DNA from: JANQOH01 sp965214495
Lineage (GTDB): Bacteria > Pseudomonadota > Alphaproteobacteria > UBA7887
Reading direction: 5' to 3'
NCBI GenBank assembly: GCA_965214495.1
Contig: OZ243958.1
Coordinates: forward strand, 2,232,001 to 2,296,000
Length of the DNA: 64,000 bases
Shown here piece by piece: positions 48,049 through 57,144 of this stretch (within the stretch, counting starts at the first letter, position 1; every line of letters begins with the position of its first letter). Below the pieces are notes generated by a model. It was not told where the DNA came from. It saw nothing but the letters and a program-made list of their open reading frames with translations, and ran no database searches. A program made the position numbers and the translations under genes.

Positions 48049-48316
48049 GAGGTTCCCGCTCCCCGAAAGAAGGTCTCGCCGGCGTGACAGCCTCGGCGGC
48101 GGCCAATAATTGCTCCATCCACGCCTCGGCGAACCGGGATTGGACCAGATAGCGGCCGTCGGCGAGTCGCGCGATGCCGGTGACGATCGGCGCCGCCCCC
48201 GCCTGCCGCTGCGCCATTTCCGTCAGTGCATCGTCATACGAGTCGACGTAACGGTCGAGCGGCGGCGCCGCCCCTTCCGCCTCGAACGACTCGCCGTGGT
48301 TGTCGGTTTCGGTCAT
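48032..48316 (-). CDS. Short acidic protein of unknown function
   Basis: Protein of 94 residues, acidic in the first half, without membrane or signal segments. The middle (IARLADGRYLVQSRFAEAWM) suggests a small alpha/beta unit. It lies 37 bp after the glyoxalase gene and overlaps the next gene, so it belongs to the same transcript. No family recognised. Confidence 0.6.
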   Translation of the reverse strand: MTETDNHGESFEAEGAAPPLDRYVDSYDDALTEMAQRQAGAAPIVTGIARLADGRYLVQSRFAEAWMEQLLAAAEAVTPARPSFGEREPHVRRG

Positions 48317-48353
48317 CGGTTCCGGGACTCCCGCCAGGTCGCCATGTCCGACA

Positions 48354-48758
48354 TCACCGCCGCTCGATCAGTTCGACCTTGTAACCGTCCGGGTCTTCGA
48401 CGAACGCGATCACCGTCGCGCCGTGCTTCATGGGACCCGGTTCGCGCACCACCTTGACCCCGCGCGCCTTCAACGCCGCGCAGGTGGCGTATATGTCGGG
48501 CACACCCACCGCGATATGGCCATAGCCGGCGCCCGGATCGTAGGGCGCCTCCTGGTCCCAATTGTGGGTGAGTTCGAGCACCGTATGGCTCTCTTCCGGG
48601 CCGTAACCGACGAAAGCCAGGGTGAACCGGCCGCCGGGAAAGTCGCTGCGGCGCAGGAGCCGCATCCCCAGCCCGTCCGTATAGAACAGGATCGACGCAT
48701 CGAGGTCCCTCACCCGAAGCATCGTGTGAAGCATCCGAAATTCGCTGGCGTCAGACAT
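48354..48758 (-). CDS. gloA: Lactoylglutathione lyase (glyoxalase I)
   Basis: GloA isomerises the methylglyoxal-glutathione adduct. The 134-residue protein has the double VOC fold with HTMLRVRDLDASILFYTDGLGM (His metal ligand), HTVLELTHNW (Glu ligand), GYGHIAVGVPDI (His) and AFVEDPDGYKVELIE (Glu), the full metal set. ATG 48758 overlaps the lpxB stop by 8 bp. It rides the lipid A transcript, an association that may be incidental. Confidence 0.93.
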   Translation of the reverse strand: MSDASEFRMLHTMLRVRDLDASILFYTDGLGMRLLRRSDFPGGRFTLAFVGYGPEESHTVLELTHNWDQEAPYDPGAGYGHIAVGVPDIYATCAALKARGVKVVREPGPMKHGATVIAFVEDPDGYKVELIERR

Positions 48759-49929
48759 TGGCCGTCCGTCTCCCGTTGCCGATCGCGTCGAACACGATTC
48801 GCGCCGCCCTGTCGTTCGGAGCCATCGCCGGGTCGGGCCCGCGCAGCGCGTCCACCGCATGTTCCAGGGCGGCAATCTGCGCCGCGCGCGCGCTCGAATC
48901 AACGAGCAACCGCTCGGCGTGCGCGGCGATGGCGTGCGGCGTGCATTCCGACTGAAGCAGTTCGGGGATCGCCCGGCGGCCGAGAACGAGATTCGGCAGG
49001 GCGAACGCGCTTGCGCGCACCAGCAGCCGGGCGATGGGGACACTGAGCGGCGATATCCGGTAGCACACGACCATCGGCGTGCGCGCGACGGCCAGTTCCA
49101 GCGTCACCGTGCCGGAGGTGGCGATGGCAGCGTCCGCGGCCGCGAACGCCGCGCGCCGCGCCGACGCGTCGCCGACGACGATCGGCCGTTGCGGCCAGTC
49201 GGCGCGCGTGACGGCATCGGCGACGGCCGGGACCGTCACCGTAAGCAACCGCAGGCCCGCGATCCGCTGCGTCAGCCGTTCCGCCGCCGCGAGATAACGC
49301 GGAAGCAGCCGCCCCACCTCACCGGCCCGGCTTCCCGCCAGTATCGCGAGCAGAGGCGCATCCTCCGCGATGCCGTGCCGGCGCCGAAAATCGCCGCCGT
49401 CCGCGGGGCCGATCCGTTCGACCGCCGGATGGCCGACATAGCTGCACGGCAGGCCGGCGCGCTCGAACCACGGCGGTTCGAACGGCAGCAACGCCAGCAC
49501 CCGATCGAAACACCCGGCCATCGTTCGCGCGCGTCCGGGGCGCCACGCCCACACGCTCGGCGCGACATAGTGGACGAGCGGGCGATCGAAGCCACGCAAC
49601 CGGCGCGCGAGCCGCATGTTGAAGCCGGGCGAGTCGATCGTGACCACCACGTCGGGCCGGCGCTCGTGCACTGCCGCAGCAGTCTGCCGCAAGCGCCGCA
49701 GCAGGCGCGGCGCGCGCGGCAGGACCTCGAACAGCCCCATCACCGACAGTTCGGACATCGGGAACAGGCTGTCGAGGCCCTCCGCGATCATGCCCTCACC
49801 GCCGACTCCGGCGAACGCCATGCGCCGTTCCGCCGCCATGTCTCGCAACGCCGCCATCAGCCGCGCGCCGAGCACGTCGCCGGAGGGTTCGCCGGCGACC
49901 AGGAAGACCAGCGGAACGCGGCGATTCAC
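48751..49929 (-). CDS. lpxB: Lipid-A-disaccharide synthase
   Basis: LpxB joins UDP-2,3-diacylglucosamine and lipid X. The N-terminus FLVAGEPSGDVLGARLM, VTIDSPGFNMRLA, HYVAPSVWAW, AILAGSRAGEVGRLLP and IATSGTVTLELAVARTPMVVCYR are the family blocks. The GTG at 49929 overlaps the lpxI stop (GTGA). The frame further upstream to 50121 lies in lpxI. The 392-residue length is normal. Confidence 0.95.
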   Translation of the reverse strand: MNRRVPLVFLVAGEPSGDVLGARLMAALRDMAAERRMAFAGVGGEGMIAEGLDSLFPMSELSVMGLFEVLPRAPRLLRRLRQTAAAVHERRPDVVVTIDSPGFNMRLARRLRGFDRPLVHYVAPSVWAWRPGRARTMAGCFDRVLALLPFEPPWFERAGLPCSYVGHPAVERIGPADGGDFRRRHGIAEDAPLLAILAGSRAGEVGRLLPRYLAAAERLTQRIAGLRLLTVTVPAVADAVTRADWPQRPIVVGDASARRAAFAAADAAIATSGTVTLELAVARTPMVVCYRISPLSVPIARLLVRASAFALPNLVLGRRAIPELLQSECTPHAIAAHAERLLVDSSARAAQIAALEHAVDALRGPDPAMAPNDRAARIVFDAIGNGRRTANV

Positions 49930-50747
49930 GACACGGGGTCGATGCCGCAAAGAAACAGACGTTCGCGGTCGGCCGCTTCGATCGTCTTCTCGCGCTCCAG
50001 GATCAGCGCGGCGCCCGCTTCCACCGCCGCCCCCGCATAGCCGGCCGCCGCCATGGCGACGACCGTCGCCGGCCCGATCGCCGGCAGATCCACCCGCCGG
50101 TCCTGGGTCGATTTGGCACATTTGACCAGCACGGCGCCCCGGCCGCGGCGCTGAAGGCCGCCGCAGCGCGCGATGAGCGCGTCGGTCCCTTCCGCCCCCT
50201 CGATCCCCAGGACGATGCCGTCCTGCACCACGACCGCCTGTCCGACATCGTGGGGACCGAGCGCGGCCAGGACCGCGGCGCCGCGCGCGATATCGGCGCG
50301 GGCGGCCCGCGCCACGCCCACGCCGCCGATCACGCCGCTCTCGATCATCAGTTCGGGCGCCACCGAATCGACCCCGACGACGCGAAAGCCCTCGCTCTCC
50401 AGTTCGCGAACGGCGAACGAGAGAACCGCGTTGTCGCCCCGGTCGGCCGACAGCATCCGCGGCAGCATTTTGAGCGCGCGCCAGTCCAGCGCGATGCGCG
50501 ACCAGTCCGGGCGCGTGGCGCGGCCCGCCAGCACGACCTCTTCGGCGCCGCTCCGCTTGAGGAAATCGATGATGCGCCCGAACGCGCCCGGCGCCGCCCG
50601 GATATGCGCGATACCCGCCGTCGTGGCGGTGTCGGTCATGCCCTCGATCGCCACGACCACCACCTCGCGGCCCTGGCGGCGGGCGGCGGTAACGAGTTGT
50701 CGCGGCAGGGCGCCGCCGCCGGCGAGCACGCCGAGTTTACGCGGCAC
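49926..50747 (-). CDS. lpxI: UDP-2,3-diacylglucosamine pyrophosphatase LpxI
   Basis: LpxI makes lipid X from UDP-2,3-diacylglucosamine, replacing LpxH in most Alphaproteobacteria. The 273-residue protein shows LGVLAGGGALPRQL, PGAFGRIIDFLKRSGAEEVVLAG, ADRGDNAVLSF, QAVVVQDGIVLGIEGAEGTD and CAKSTQDRRVDLPAIGP, typical of the DUF1009 fold. It starts within the last bases of lpxA (50737) and overlaps lpxB by 4 bp. Confidence 0.95.
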   Translation of the reverse strand: MPRKLGVLAGGGALPRQLVTAARRQGREVVVVAIEGMTDTATTAGIAHIRAAPGAFGRIIDFLKRSGAEEVVLAGRATRPDWSRIALDWRALKMLPRMLSADRGDNAVLSFAVRELESEGFRVVGVDSVAPELMIESGVIGGVGVARAARADIARGAAVLAALGPHDVGQAVVVQDGIVLGIEGAEGTDALIARCGGLQRRGRGAVLVKCAKSTQDRRVDLPAIGPATVVAMAAAGYAGAAVEAGAALILEREKTIEAADRERLFLCGIDPVS

Positions 50748-51561
50748 GATCCTGAACGGGTTGACAGATCGCGCGGCTGCCCGCGGCGCGAACGAACGCG
50801 ACGATGTCCATCACCGGCTCGACGCCGCCGAATTCTTCGGCGACGTCCGCCATCCGCTCCGCCATCGTTCCTTCTTCGGCGAACAGCAGGCGATAGGCTT
50901 TGCGCATTTCGTGAATCGTGTCGTGCGAGAACCCGCGCCGTTTGAGCCCGACGACGTTCAGGCCCGACAGACGCGCCCGGTTCCCCACCACCGAGCCGTA
51001 CGGAATCACGTCGCTCTCGACCCCGCTCATGCCGCCGACCATCGCGTGCCGCCCGATACGGACGAACTGGTGAACGGCGCTGAGACCGCCGAGAATGGCG
51101 TAGTCGTCCACCGTCACATGGCCGGCAAGCGTGGCGTTGTTGACGAGAATGACATCGTTGCCGACGCGGCAGTCGTGCGCCACGTGAGCCCCGACCATGA
51201 ACAGACAGCGATCGCCGATCCGCGTGACCATGCCGCCGCCCTCGGTGCCCGGGTTCATCGTCACCTGCTCGCGGATGACGTTGTGGCCGCCGATGACGAG
51301 GCGCGACGCTTCCCCGCGATATTTCAGGTCCTGCGGCCGGTGGCCGATCGACGCGAACGGATAGATCGTGGTCGAAGGGCCGATCTCGGTCCGCCCGGCG
51401 ACGACGACATGGGAACGGAGCGCGACCCGGCTGCCGAGCACCACTTCGCCGCCGACGCAGCAATAGGGACCGATGACGACTCCGGGGCCGATCTCGGCGC
51501 CGCTCTCCACGATGGCGGTCGGGTGGATCGACGGCGCGGTGGCGATCACCTCCGCCGTCAT
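50737..51561 (-). CDS. lpxA: UDP-N-acetylglucosamine acyltransferase
   Basis: First enzyme of lipid A synthesis. It is a left-handed beta-helix of hexapeptide repeats (IHPTAIVESGAEIGPGVVIG onward), with the catalytic His probably in GAHVAHDCRVG and the C-terminal helical tail NVVGLKRRGF. Length 274. It overlaps fabZ by 4 bp and lpxI by 11 bp. Confidence 0.95.
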   Translation of the reverse strand: MTAEVIATAPSIHPTAIVESGAEIGPGVVIGPYCCVGGEVVLGSRVALRSHVVVAGRTEIGPSTTIYPFASIGHRPQDLKYRGEASRLVIGGHNVIREQVTMNPGTEGGGMVTRIGDRCLFMVGAHVAHDCRVGNDVILVNNATLAGHVTVDDYAILGGLSAVHQFVRIGRHAMVGGMSGVESDVIPYGSVVGNRARLSGLNVVGLKRRGFSHDTIHEMRKAYRLLFAEEGTMAERMADVAEEFGGVEPVMDIVAFVRAAGSRAICQPVQDRAA

Positions 51562-52055
51562 CGCGCCCGCTCCCGGATCATGGCCGAGATCGTCGCTTCC
51601 GCCACCAGCACGCCGTCCACCGTGACCGTGCAGGCCGACTTCCAGACATCGCCCCGGTTGGCGAGTTTCTCGGCCCGGATCAGCATGGTGTCGCCGGGGA
51701 TCACCGGCTTGCGAAACCGCGCACGCTCGATGCTCATGAAATAGACCAGTTTGCCTTCCGCCTCGGCGCCCAGCGTGTTCACGACGAACGCCGCGGTCGT
51801 CTGCGCCATCGATTCGATAATCAGCACGCCCGGCATCACCGGCGCGGAGGGGAAGTGGCCGGAGAACTGGGGCTCGTTGATCGTCACGTTCTTCAGGCCC
51901 ACCGCGTATTCGTTCGCGGAGAACTCGATCACCCGGTCGAGCAGGAGGAACGGCGCGCGATGCGGGATCATCTCCATGATCCGCGCCGGTTCGATGAACG
52001 GCCCCCGCGCAGCGCTCACCGGCTTTGCCTTCGCGCCTTCAGTTGCCTTTCCCAT
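51558..52055 (-). CDS. fabZ: 3-hydroxyacyl-ACP dehydratase FabZ
   Basis: Hot-dog-fold dehydratase of fatty acid elongation, 165 residues from ATG 52055. Family blocks: IMEMIPHRAPFLLLDRV, VTINEPQFSGHFPSAPVMPG (active-site His and Glu/Asp environment) and the core MAQTTAAF. The start overlaps the end of lpxD by 40 bp. A longer frame to 52106 has no support. It links fatty acid and lipid A synthesis, as in many Proteobacteria. Confidence 0.93.
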   Translation of the reverse strand: MGKATEGAKAKPVSAARGPFIEPARIMEMIPHRAPFLLLDRVIEFSANEYAVGLKNVTINEPQFSGHFPSAPVMPGVLIIESMAQTTAAFVVNTLGAEAEGKLVYFMSIERARFRKPVIPGDTMLIRAEKLANRGDVWKSACTVTVDGVLVAEATISAMIRERAR

Positions 52056-53047
52056 AGCGCAACCAGCCGAAAGAATTGCTTGATCGGACGCGCCGGCGAA
52101 CCGCACACCGTGGCGCCGGCCGGCACGTCCCGCATGACGCCGCTCTGCGCCGCGATCCGCGCTCCTGCGCCGATGCGCAAATGCCCCGCGATGGCGGCCT
52201 GCCCCCCCACGGCCGAGAAATCCGCCAGGCGGGTACTGCCCGCGATGCCCGACTGGGCGACCAGCACGCAGTTGCGGCCGACGCGCACATTGTGTCCGAT
52301 CTGTACCAGATTGTCGATCTTGCTGCCGGCGCCGATCACCGTGTCCGGCCCCGCGCCGCGATCGACCGTGCTGTTCGCGCCGATCTCGACGTCGTCTTCG
52401 ATGATGACCCGCCCCAGTTGCATCACCTTTTCATGACCGTCGGCGGATAGCGCGAAGCCGAAGCCGTCCTGCCCGACGCGGACGCCCGGGTGCAGAATCA
52501 CCCGATCGCCCAGAATGCCGTGGCTGACGGACGCGCCGGCGCCCACCGTGCAATCCTCGCCGACCACGACCCCGGCTCCGATGACGGCATTCGCATGGAT
52601 CCGGCACCGCGCGCCGAGTTCCGCCCGCGCCTCGACAACGGCGCCGTGATCGACCTCGCAACCGGGGCCCAGGACCGCCGTCGGATCGACGCAGGAGCCG
52701 GCGGCGATGCCCCCACCGGCGAGCGGCGCCGGCGGGTATAGCAACTGCGTCGCCCGCGCATAGGCGCGATAGGGGTCTTCGCAGACGATCAAGGCCGCAC
52801 GGTCGGGCGCACGCGCGCGCATCGCCGGAGCCAGGATGATCGCCTCCGCGCGCGTCGCCGCCAGATCGTCGACATATTTCCGGTTGTCGAGAAAGCTCAG
52901 ATCGCCGGCCTCCGCAGCGTCCAGCGGCGACACGCCGGTGACGACACGCCGGGCGTTTGCCGGGTCGGCCAGTTCCGCGTCGATTCGCGCCGCCAGAACG
53001 CCGATCTCGACCGGTCGCGGCGGTGCGTGGAAACGCGGATCGGGCAT
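52016..53047 (-). CDS. lpxD: UDP-3-O-(3-hydroxyacyl)glucosamine N-acyltransferase
   Basis: LpxD adds the second acyl chain to the lipid A precursor. The 343 residues have an N-terminal uridine-binding domain (to about 105, with AEAGDLSFLDNRKY), then hexapeptide repeats with the catalytic His probably in the DGFGFALSADGHEKVMQLG block, and a C-terminal helix. It is 14 bp after the skp-like gene. Confidence 0.95.
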   Translation of the reverse strand: MPDPRFHAPPRPVEIGVLAARIDAELADPANARRVVTGVSPLDAAEAGDLSFLDNRKYVDDLAATRAEAIILAPAMRARAPDRAALIVCEDPYRAYARATQLLYPPAPLAGGGIAAGSCVDPTAVLGPGCEVDHGAVVEARAELGARCRIHANAVIGAGVVVGEDCTVGAGASVSHGILGDRVILHPGVRVGQDGFGFALSADGHEKVMQLGRVIIEDDVEIGANSTVDRGAGPDTVIGAGSKIDNLVQIGHNVRVGRNCVLVAQSGIAGSTRLADFSAVGGQAAIAGHLRIGAGARIAAQSGVMRDVPAGATVCGSPARPIKQFFRLVALWERQLKARRQSR

Positions 53048-53061
53048 CGGCGCGCCGCGTG

Positions 53062-53640
53062 CTATTCCTCGGCTGGCGGAGTCGTCGAGACGGCGGGGAG
53101 TTCTTCGTTAAGCTGAACGACGACGCGGTCGGAAAATTCGAGATTCTTCGCAACGAGCAGAAGTTGCGACTTGTCCAGCACGAGGCCGAGCGACATCTCG
53201 TCGGCGATCTCCGCGATCACCCGCAGCGCACCGACCTGCACCTGCTGCATACCGTAGGCGAGGCTTTCCTCCAGCGCCCGGTTGCGCTCCCCGACCTCGC
53301 GTTGCAGCGCCTCCACCGACCGCGCGAACTCGGCCTCGCGCGCGGCGAACGCCTCGGCGGACAGAATCGTGCGCTGTCGTTCCAACTCGCTCTGCTGTTC
53401 CCGCAACGCCGCTTCCCGCGATGCGAGTTCGTCGCGATAGGCGCCCTGTTTCTCCTCGATCTCCGCGCGCACCCTGTTGGCCGCCGTGGACTCGCGCAGA
53501 ATCATCTGCAGGTCCACGACTCCGATGCGGGGGAGCCGCTGATCCTCCTGCGCCCCGGCGGCGCCTGCCGCGACGGCAAGGACGCCGGCCGCGGCCAACG
53601 CGGCGACGAGGCGGAGAATGCCTTTACGGGTCTCGATCAT
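53062..53640 (-). CDS. skp: OmpH/Skp-family periplasmic chaperone
   Basis: Periplasmic holdase that carries unfolded outer-membrane proteins to the BAM complex. From ATG 53640 it has a signal peptide (GILRLVAALAAAGVLAVAAG, cleavage near AGA), then IGVVDLQMILRES and a long coiled coil (about 60-130), the tentacle of Skp. An alternative ATG lies at 53652. The AGGA 12-15 bases before 53640 is the best ribosome site. It follows bamA by 59 bp. Confidence 0.88.
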   Translation of the reverse strand: MIETRKGILRLVAALAAAGVLAVAAGAAGAQEDQRLPRIGVVDLQMILRESTAANRVRAEIEEKQGAYRDELASREAALREQQSELERQRTILSAEAFAAREAEFARSVEALQREVGERNRALEESLAYGMQQVQVGALRVIAEIADEMSLGLVLDKSQLLLVAKNLEFSDRVVVQLNEELPAVSTTPPAEE

Positions 53641-53699
53641 CGCTGTTCGCATCCTGAAACTGGTTGGCCGACGCTTGGGGGGCCGCTGCGAGCGCGCTG

Positions 53700-55964
53700 C
53701 TAGAACGCCACCCCGAATCCGAAACTCATGGTCTCCGTGTCGTCGAATGGCTCCTTGAGCAACGCGGTCGCGAAGTCGAGACGGATCGGACCGAACGGCG
53801 ACCCCCACGAAACGCCGAAGCCGGCGGAAGCCCGTGGGTTCCCCGTCTCGTCGAAATCGCCCATGTCATCGACCTTCGCGATACTGCCGAGGATCGAAAA
53901 AAGACGCCCCTTGATGCCCAGTTCGTTCGGCAGGCCGATCGGGAACTCGACCTCGACCGTGCCCTTGTAGAGCATGTTGCCGCCGAGCGCCGTATTCGTA
54001 CCCCGTTCGCGCGGTCCGATGCCGGCGACGGCGAAACCGCGAAAACTGTTGCCGCCGAGAAAGAAACGGTCGGAGATACCGATCGAGTCCGACGCATAGG
54101 AGAAAATGTAGCCGGCCTCGCCGAGCGCCGAGACCACCCAATCCCCCCAGAACGGGAGATAATACCCGCCCGACAGAGTCTGCCTCAGCCACTCCCGATC
54201 GCCGATAGCGCCGGTCACGCCCATCCCGTAGCGCACGAAATAACCGTCCGTGACCCCGGTTTCGGGCCGCCTCTCCCGCCGGTCGTATGACAGCGACTGG
54301 TCGATTCGCGAGATCAGGCGCTCGCCGGCCTGGTCCGTGATAACCCGGGGAGCGCCGGAATGCGGAGCGATCTCTTCCTGCGCCAGCGTATATCCCACCG
54401 TATGCCGGAGATACTCCGAGAGCGGGTAACCGCCGCGCAGCGCGAACCCCAAATCTTCGCGGTCGAACTCGCTGTTCCGGAACTCGCGGATACGGTTGAA
54501 GACGTCGAACCCGGCCGAGAAATCGCGGTTGAGGAGATAGGGCTCCGTGAAGCTCAGATCGATGTTCTGCGACACGCCGGAAACGAGGAACTCGAGCGCC
54601 AGGTCCTGGCCGCGCCCGAGCAGGTTCCGTTCGCGGATCGTTACCTGCCCGCTCGGTCCCTCGTTGGTCGAGTAACCGCCGCCGAAGGTCAGTTCGCCGG
54701 TCGCCACTTCCTCCACGTCGATGGTCAGGTTCACCTCGTCGGGCGCATCCCCCGGCGAATCGTTGATATCGACGCGCGAGAAGAAACGGAGATTCTGAAT
54801 CAGCGTGCGCGAGCGCCGGATACGGGCGGCGTTGAAGGCGTCGCCTTCGGAGATGCGCACGTTGCGGCGGATCACCCGGTCGAGCGTGCGCGCATTGCCC
54901 GTGATGTCGATGCGCCTGACATAGAGGCGCGGCCCCTCGGCGACCCGGTATCGCACGGCCACGGTCCGATCCTCGCGCGAGCGCGTCAATTGCGGTTCGA
55001 CATCGATGAAAGCGAACCCGCGAGTGCCGATTTCGTCGGTCAGCTCCTGGATCGTCTCCTCGATTTCCTGATTGTCGTACCAGTCGCCCTCTTCGGTTCC
55101 GATATCGGCCCGGAGTTCTTCGGCATCGAGACCGGGCAACTCGCTGACAATGTCGATCTCGCCGAAGCGGTAGCGCTCCCCTTCGTTGAGCACGAAGGTC
55201 ACGAAGAACGCCGAACGGTCGGGGACCAGTTCCGCGACGGCGCTCGTGACGCGGATATCCGCGAAGCCCTCCGAGAGATAGAACCGGCGCAGCAGTTCGC
55301 GGTCGAAACTCAGGCGGTCGCCGTCATAGGTGTCCGTCGTCGAGAAAAACCGCCACCAGCGCGCTTCCGTGGTCTGGATCACGTCGCGCAGCGTGCCGTC
55401 GCTGAACTGGGTGTTGCCGATGAAAACGATGCTCTCGACATTGGTCAGCGGTCCCTCTTCGATCTCGAAGATCAGGTCCGCGCGGTTCTGCTCCAGTTGC
55501 ACGACCTTCGGTTCGACCGTCGCCGCGAAGCGGCCGCTGCGCCGGTAAACATCGAGAATCCGGGCGACGTCGTTCTGCACCCGCGTCCGCGTGTAAACGG
55601 TGCGCGGGCGCAACTGCACCTCGCCTTGCAGCACGTCGTCTTCGATGCGCTGGTTGCCCTCGAACGCCAGCCGGTTGATGACCGGGTTCTCCACGACCTC
55701 GACCACCAGAACGTCGCCGTCGCGCCCCAGGCGCACATCGGCGAACAGACCGGTCTCGAACAGGCTCTTGAGAGACTCGTTGACCAGGGCGGGATCGAAC
55801 GGGTCGCCTACCGCCAGCTTCATATACGAAAGAACGGTCTCGTCCTCGATGCGCTGATTGCCGTCGATGCGGATATCGCGGACGCTGTCGCCGGTCTGCG
55901 CGCGCGCGACCGGACCGGCGGCTACCGCGAGCAGGATCGCAACCAGCACCGTCAGGCCGCGCAT
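53700..55964 (-). CDS. bamA: Outer membrane protein assembly factor BamA
   Basis: Core of the BAM machine that inserts beta-barrels into the outer membrane. From ATG 55964 (GGAGGAA seven bases before) it has a signal peptide (LTVLVAILLAVAAGPVARAQ), five POTRA domains (about 24-420) and a 16-strand barrel. The barrel carries the loop-6 type motif in RFFLGGNSFRGF and a terminal Phe (SFGFGVAF). 754 residues, usual length. Between rseP and skp, the standard order. Confidence 0.96.
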   Translation of the reverse strand: MRGLTVLVAILLAVAAGPVARAQTGDSVRDIRIDGNQRIEDETVLSYMKLAVGDPFDPALVNESLKSLFETGLFADVRLGRDGDVLVVEVVENPVINRLAFEGNQRIEDDVLQGEVQLRPRTVYTRTRVQNDVARILDVYRRSGRFAATVEPKVVQLEQNRADLIFEIEEGPLTNVESIVFIGNTQFSDGTLRDVIQTTEARWWRFFSTTDTYDGDRLSFDRELLRRFYLSEGFADIRVTSAVAELVPDRSAFFVTFVLNEGERYRFGEIDIVSELPGLDAEELRADIGTEEGDWYDNQEIEETIQELTDEIGTRGFAFIDVEPQLTRSREDRTVAVRYRVAEGPRLYVRRIDITGNARTLDRVIRRNVRISEGDAFNAARIRRSRTLIQNLRFFSRVDINDSPGDAPDEVNLTIDVEEVATGELTFGGGYSTNEGPSGQVTIRERNLLGRGQDLALEFLVSGVSQNIDLSFTEPYLLNRDFSAGFDVFNRIREFRNSEFDREDLGFALRGGYPLSEYLRHTVGYTLAQEEIAPHSGAPRVITDQAGERLISRIDQSLSYDRRERRPETGVTDGYFVRYGMGVTGAIGDREWLRQTLSGGYYLPFWGDWVVSALGEAGYIFSYASDSIGISDRFFLGGNSFRGFAVAGIGPRERGTNTALGGNMLYKGTVEVEFPIGLPNELGIKGRLFSILGSIAKVDDMGDFDETGNPRASAGFGVSWGSPFGPIRLDFATALLKEPFDDTETMSFGFGVAF

Positions 55965-56000
55965 CGCCGTTCCTCCGTCCACGTTTCCGGCTGCACCGTT

Positions 56001-57134
56001 CTAGCCGATGATTCGCTGAAAGAATTCGACGATCGACGGTCGCGACAGATCGTTGTAGGTCACCAGCAGCATCAGTGCGACCACCACCACGAAGCCGAAG
56101 ATATACCCGTATTCCTGCGCCCGCGCCCCCAACGGACGGCCGCGAATGGCTTCCGCGGCGTAGAACGCGAGATGGCCGCCGTCGAGCAGCGGTATAGGAA
56201 ACAGGTTGATCAGCCCCAGCATCGCCGACAGCAGGACGATGAAATTGATCACGGCGAACAGCCCGGCCTCGGCGACCTGGCCGGACATCTGGGCGATCAA
56301 TATGGGGCCGCCGAGCTCGCTCGCATCCCGCGAGCCGGCGACGATCTGGCCGAGCCCCACCAGATTGCGCCCGACCAGCGCCCATGTGTCGGCCACCGCA
56401 CTGACCACGGCGGAGAACGGGTCGAGGCGCGTGTGGACGATCTCGTTGACCCGGATGCCGATCAGGCCCACCCGGTGAACGTTGCCGAGACTGTCGGTCT
56501 CTTCGTGCGCCTGCGGCGTGACCGTCAGTTCGAGGCGGTCGCGGTCGCGCAGCAGCGCGACGGTCATCGCCACTTCGGGATTGAGCATCACGATGTCGCG
56601 CATCTCTTCGAACGTATCGATGCGCGTGCCGTCGATTTCGACGATGCGGTCGCCCGACCGGAAGCCGGCGGCCTCCGCGGCGCCGCCGGGCAGGACCTCG
56701 TGAACGACGGCCGGCGTGACCGGCCGCCCGGCCACCACGAACAGCGTCGCGAGCAGCACCACCGACAGCACGAAGTTCGCCGCCGGACCGGCGGCCACGA
56801 TCGCGCTGCGCTGCAACAGGGTTTTGTGGTGAAACGAGACCGCGCGGTCGTCCTCGGTCACATGTTCGAGATGCGGCGACAGGCGGCTTGACGGATCCGC
56901 GTCGCCGAAGAACCGGACGTAGCCCCCCAACGGCACTAGACTGACCCGCCAGCGCGTGCCCGCGGTGTCGGTCCAGCCGAACAACTCGCGGCCGAAACCG
57001 ATCGAGAACACCACCACCCTGACGCCGCAGCGCCGCGCCACCCAGTAATGGCCGAACTCGTGCACGAAGACGACGACCGTGAACACGACCAGAAAAGCCC
57101 CGATGTCGAAACCGAGCCCAAGCAGCGTTTCCAT
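56001..57134 (-). CDS. rseP: RIP metalloprotease RseP
   Basis: Site-2 protease that cuts anti-sigma factors within the membrane during envelope stress. The zinc site is HEFGH (His 25, Glu 26, His 29) in the first helix, with the third ligand in FPIPLLDGG. One PDZ domain lies at about 110-190. Four helices are predicted. 377 residues. 36 bp before bamA, a conserved pairing. Confidence 0.95.
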   Translation of the reverse strand: METLLGLGFDIGAFLVVFTVVVFVHEFGHYWVARRCGVRVVVFSIGFGRELFGWTDTAGTRWRVSLVPLGGYVRFFGDADPSSRLSPHLEHVTEDDRAVSFHHKTLLQRSAIVAAGPAANFVLSVVLLATLFVVAGRPVTPAVVHEVLPGGAAEAAGFRSGDRIVEIDGTRIDTFEEMRDIVMLNPEVAMTVALLRDRDRLELTVTPQAHEETDSLGNVHRVGLIGIRVNEIVHTRLDPFSAVVSAVADTWALVGRNLVGLGQIVAGSRDASELGGPILIAQMSGQVAEAGLFAVINFIVLLSAMLGLINLFPIPLLDGGHLAFYAAEAIRGRPLGARAQEYGYIFGFVVVVALMLLVTYNDLSRPSIVEFFQRIIG

Positions 57135-57144
57135 CGATACTCCG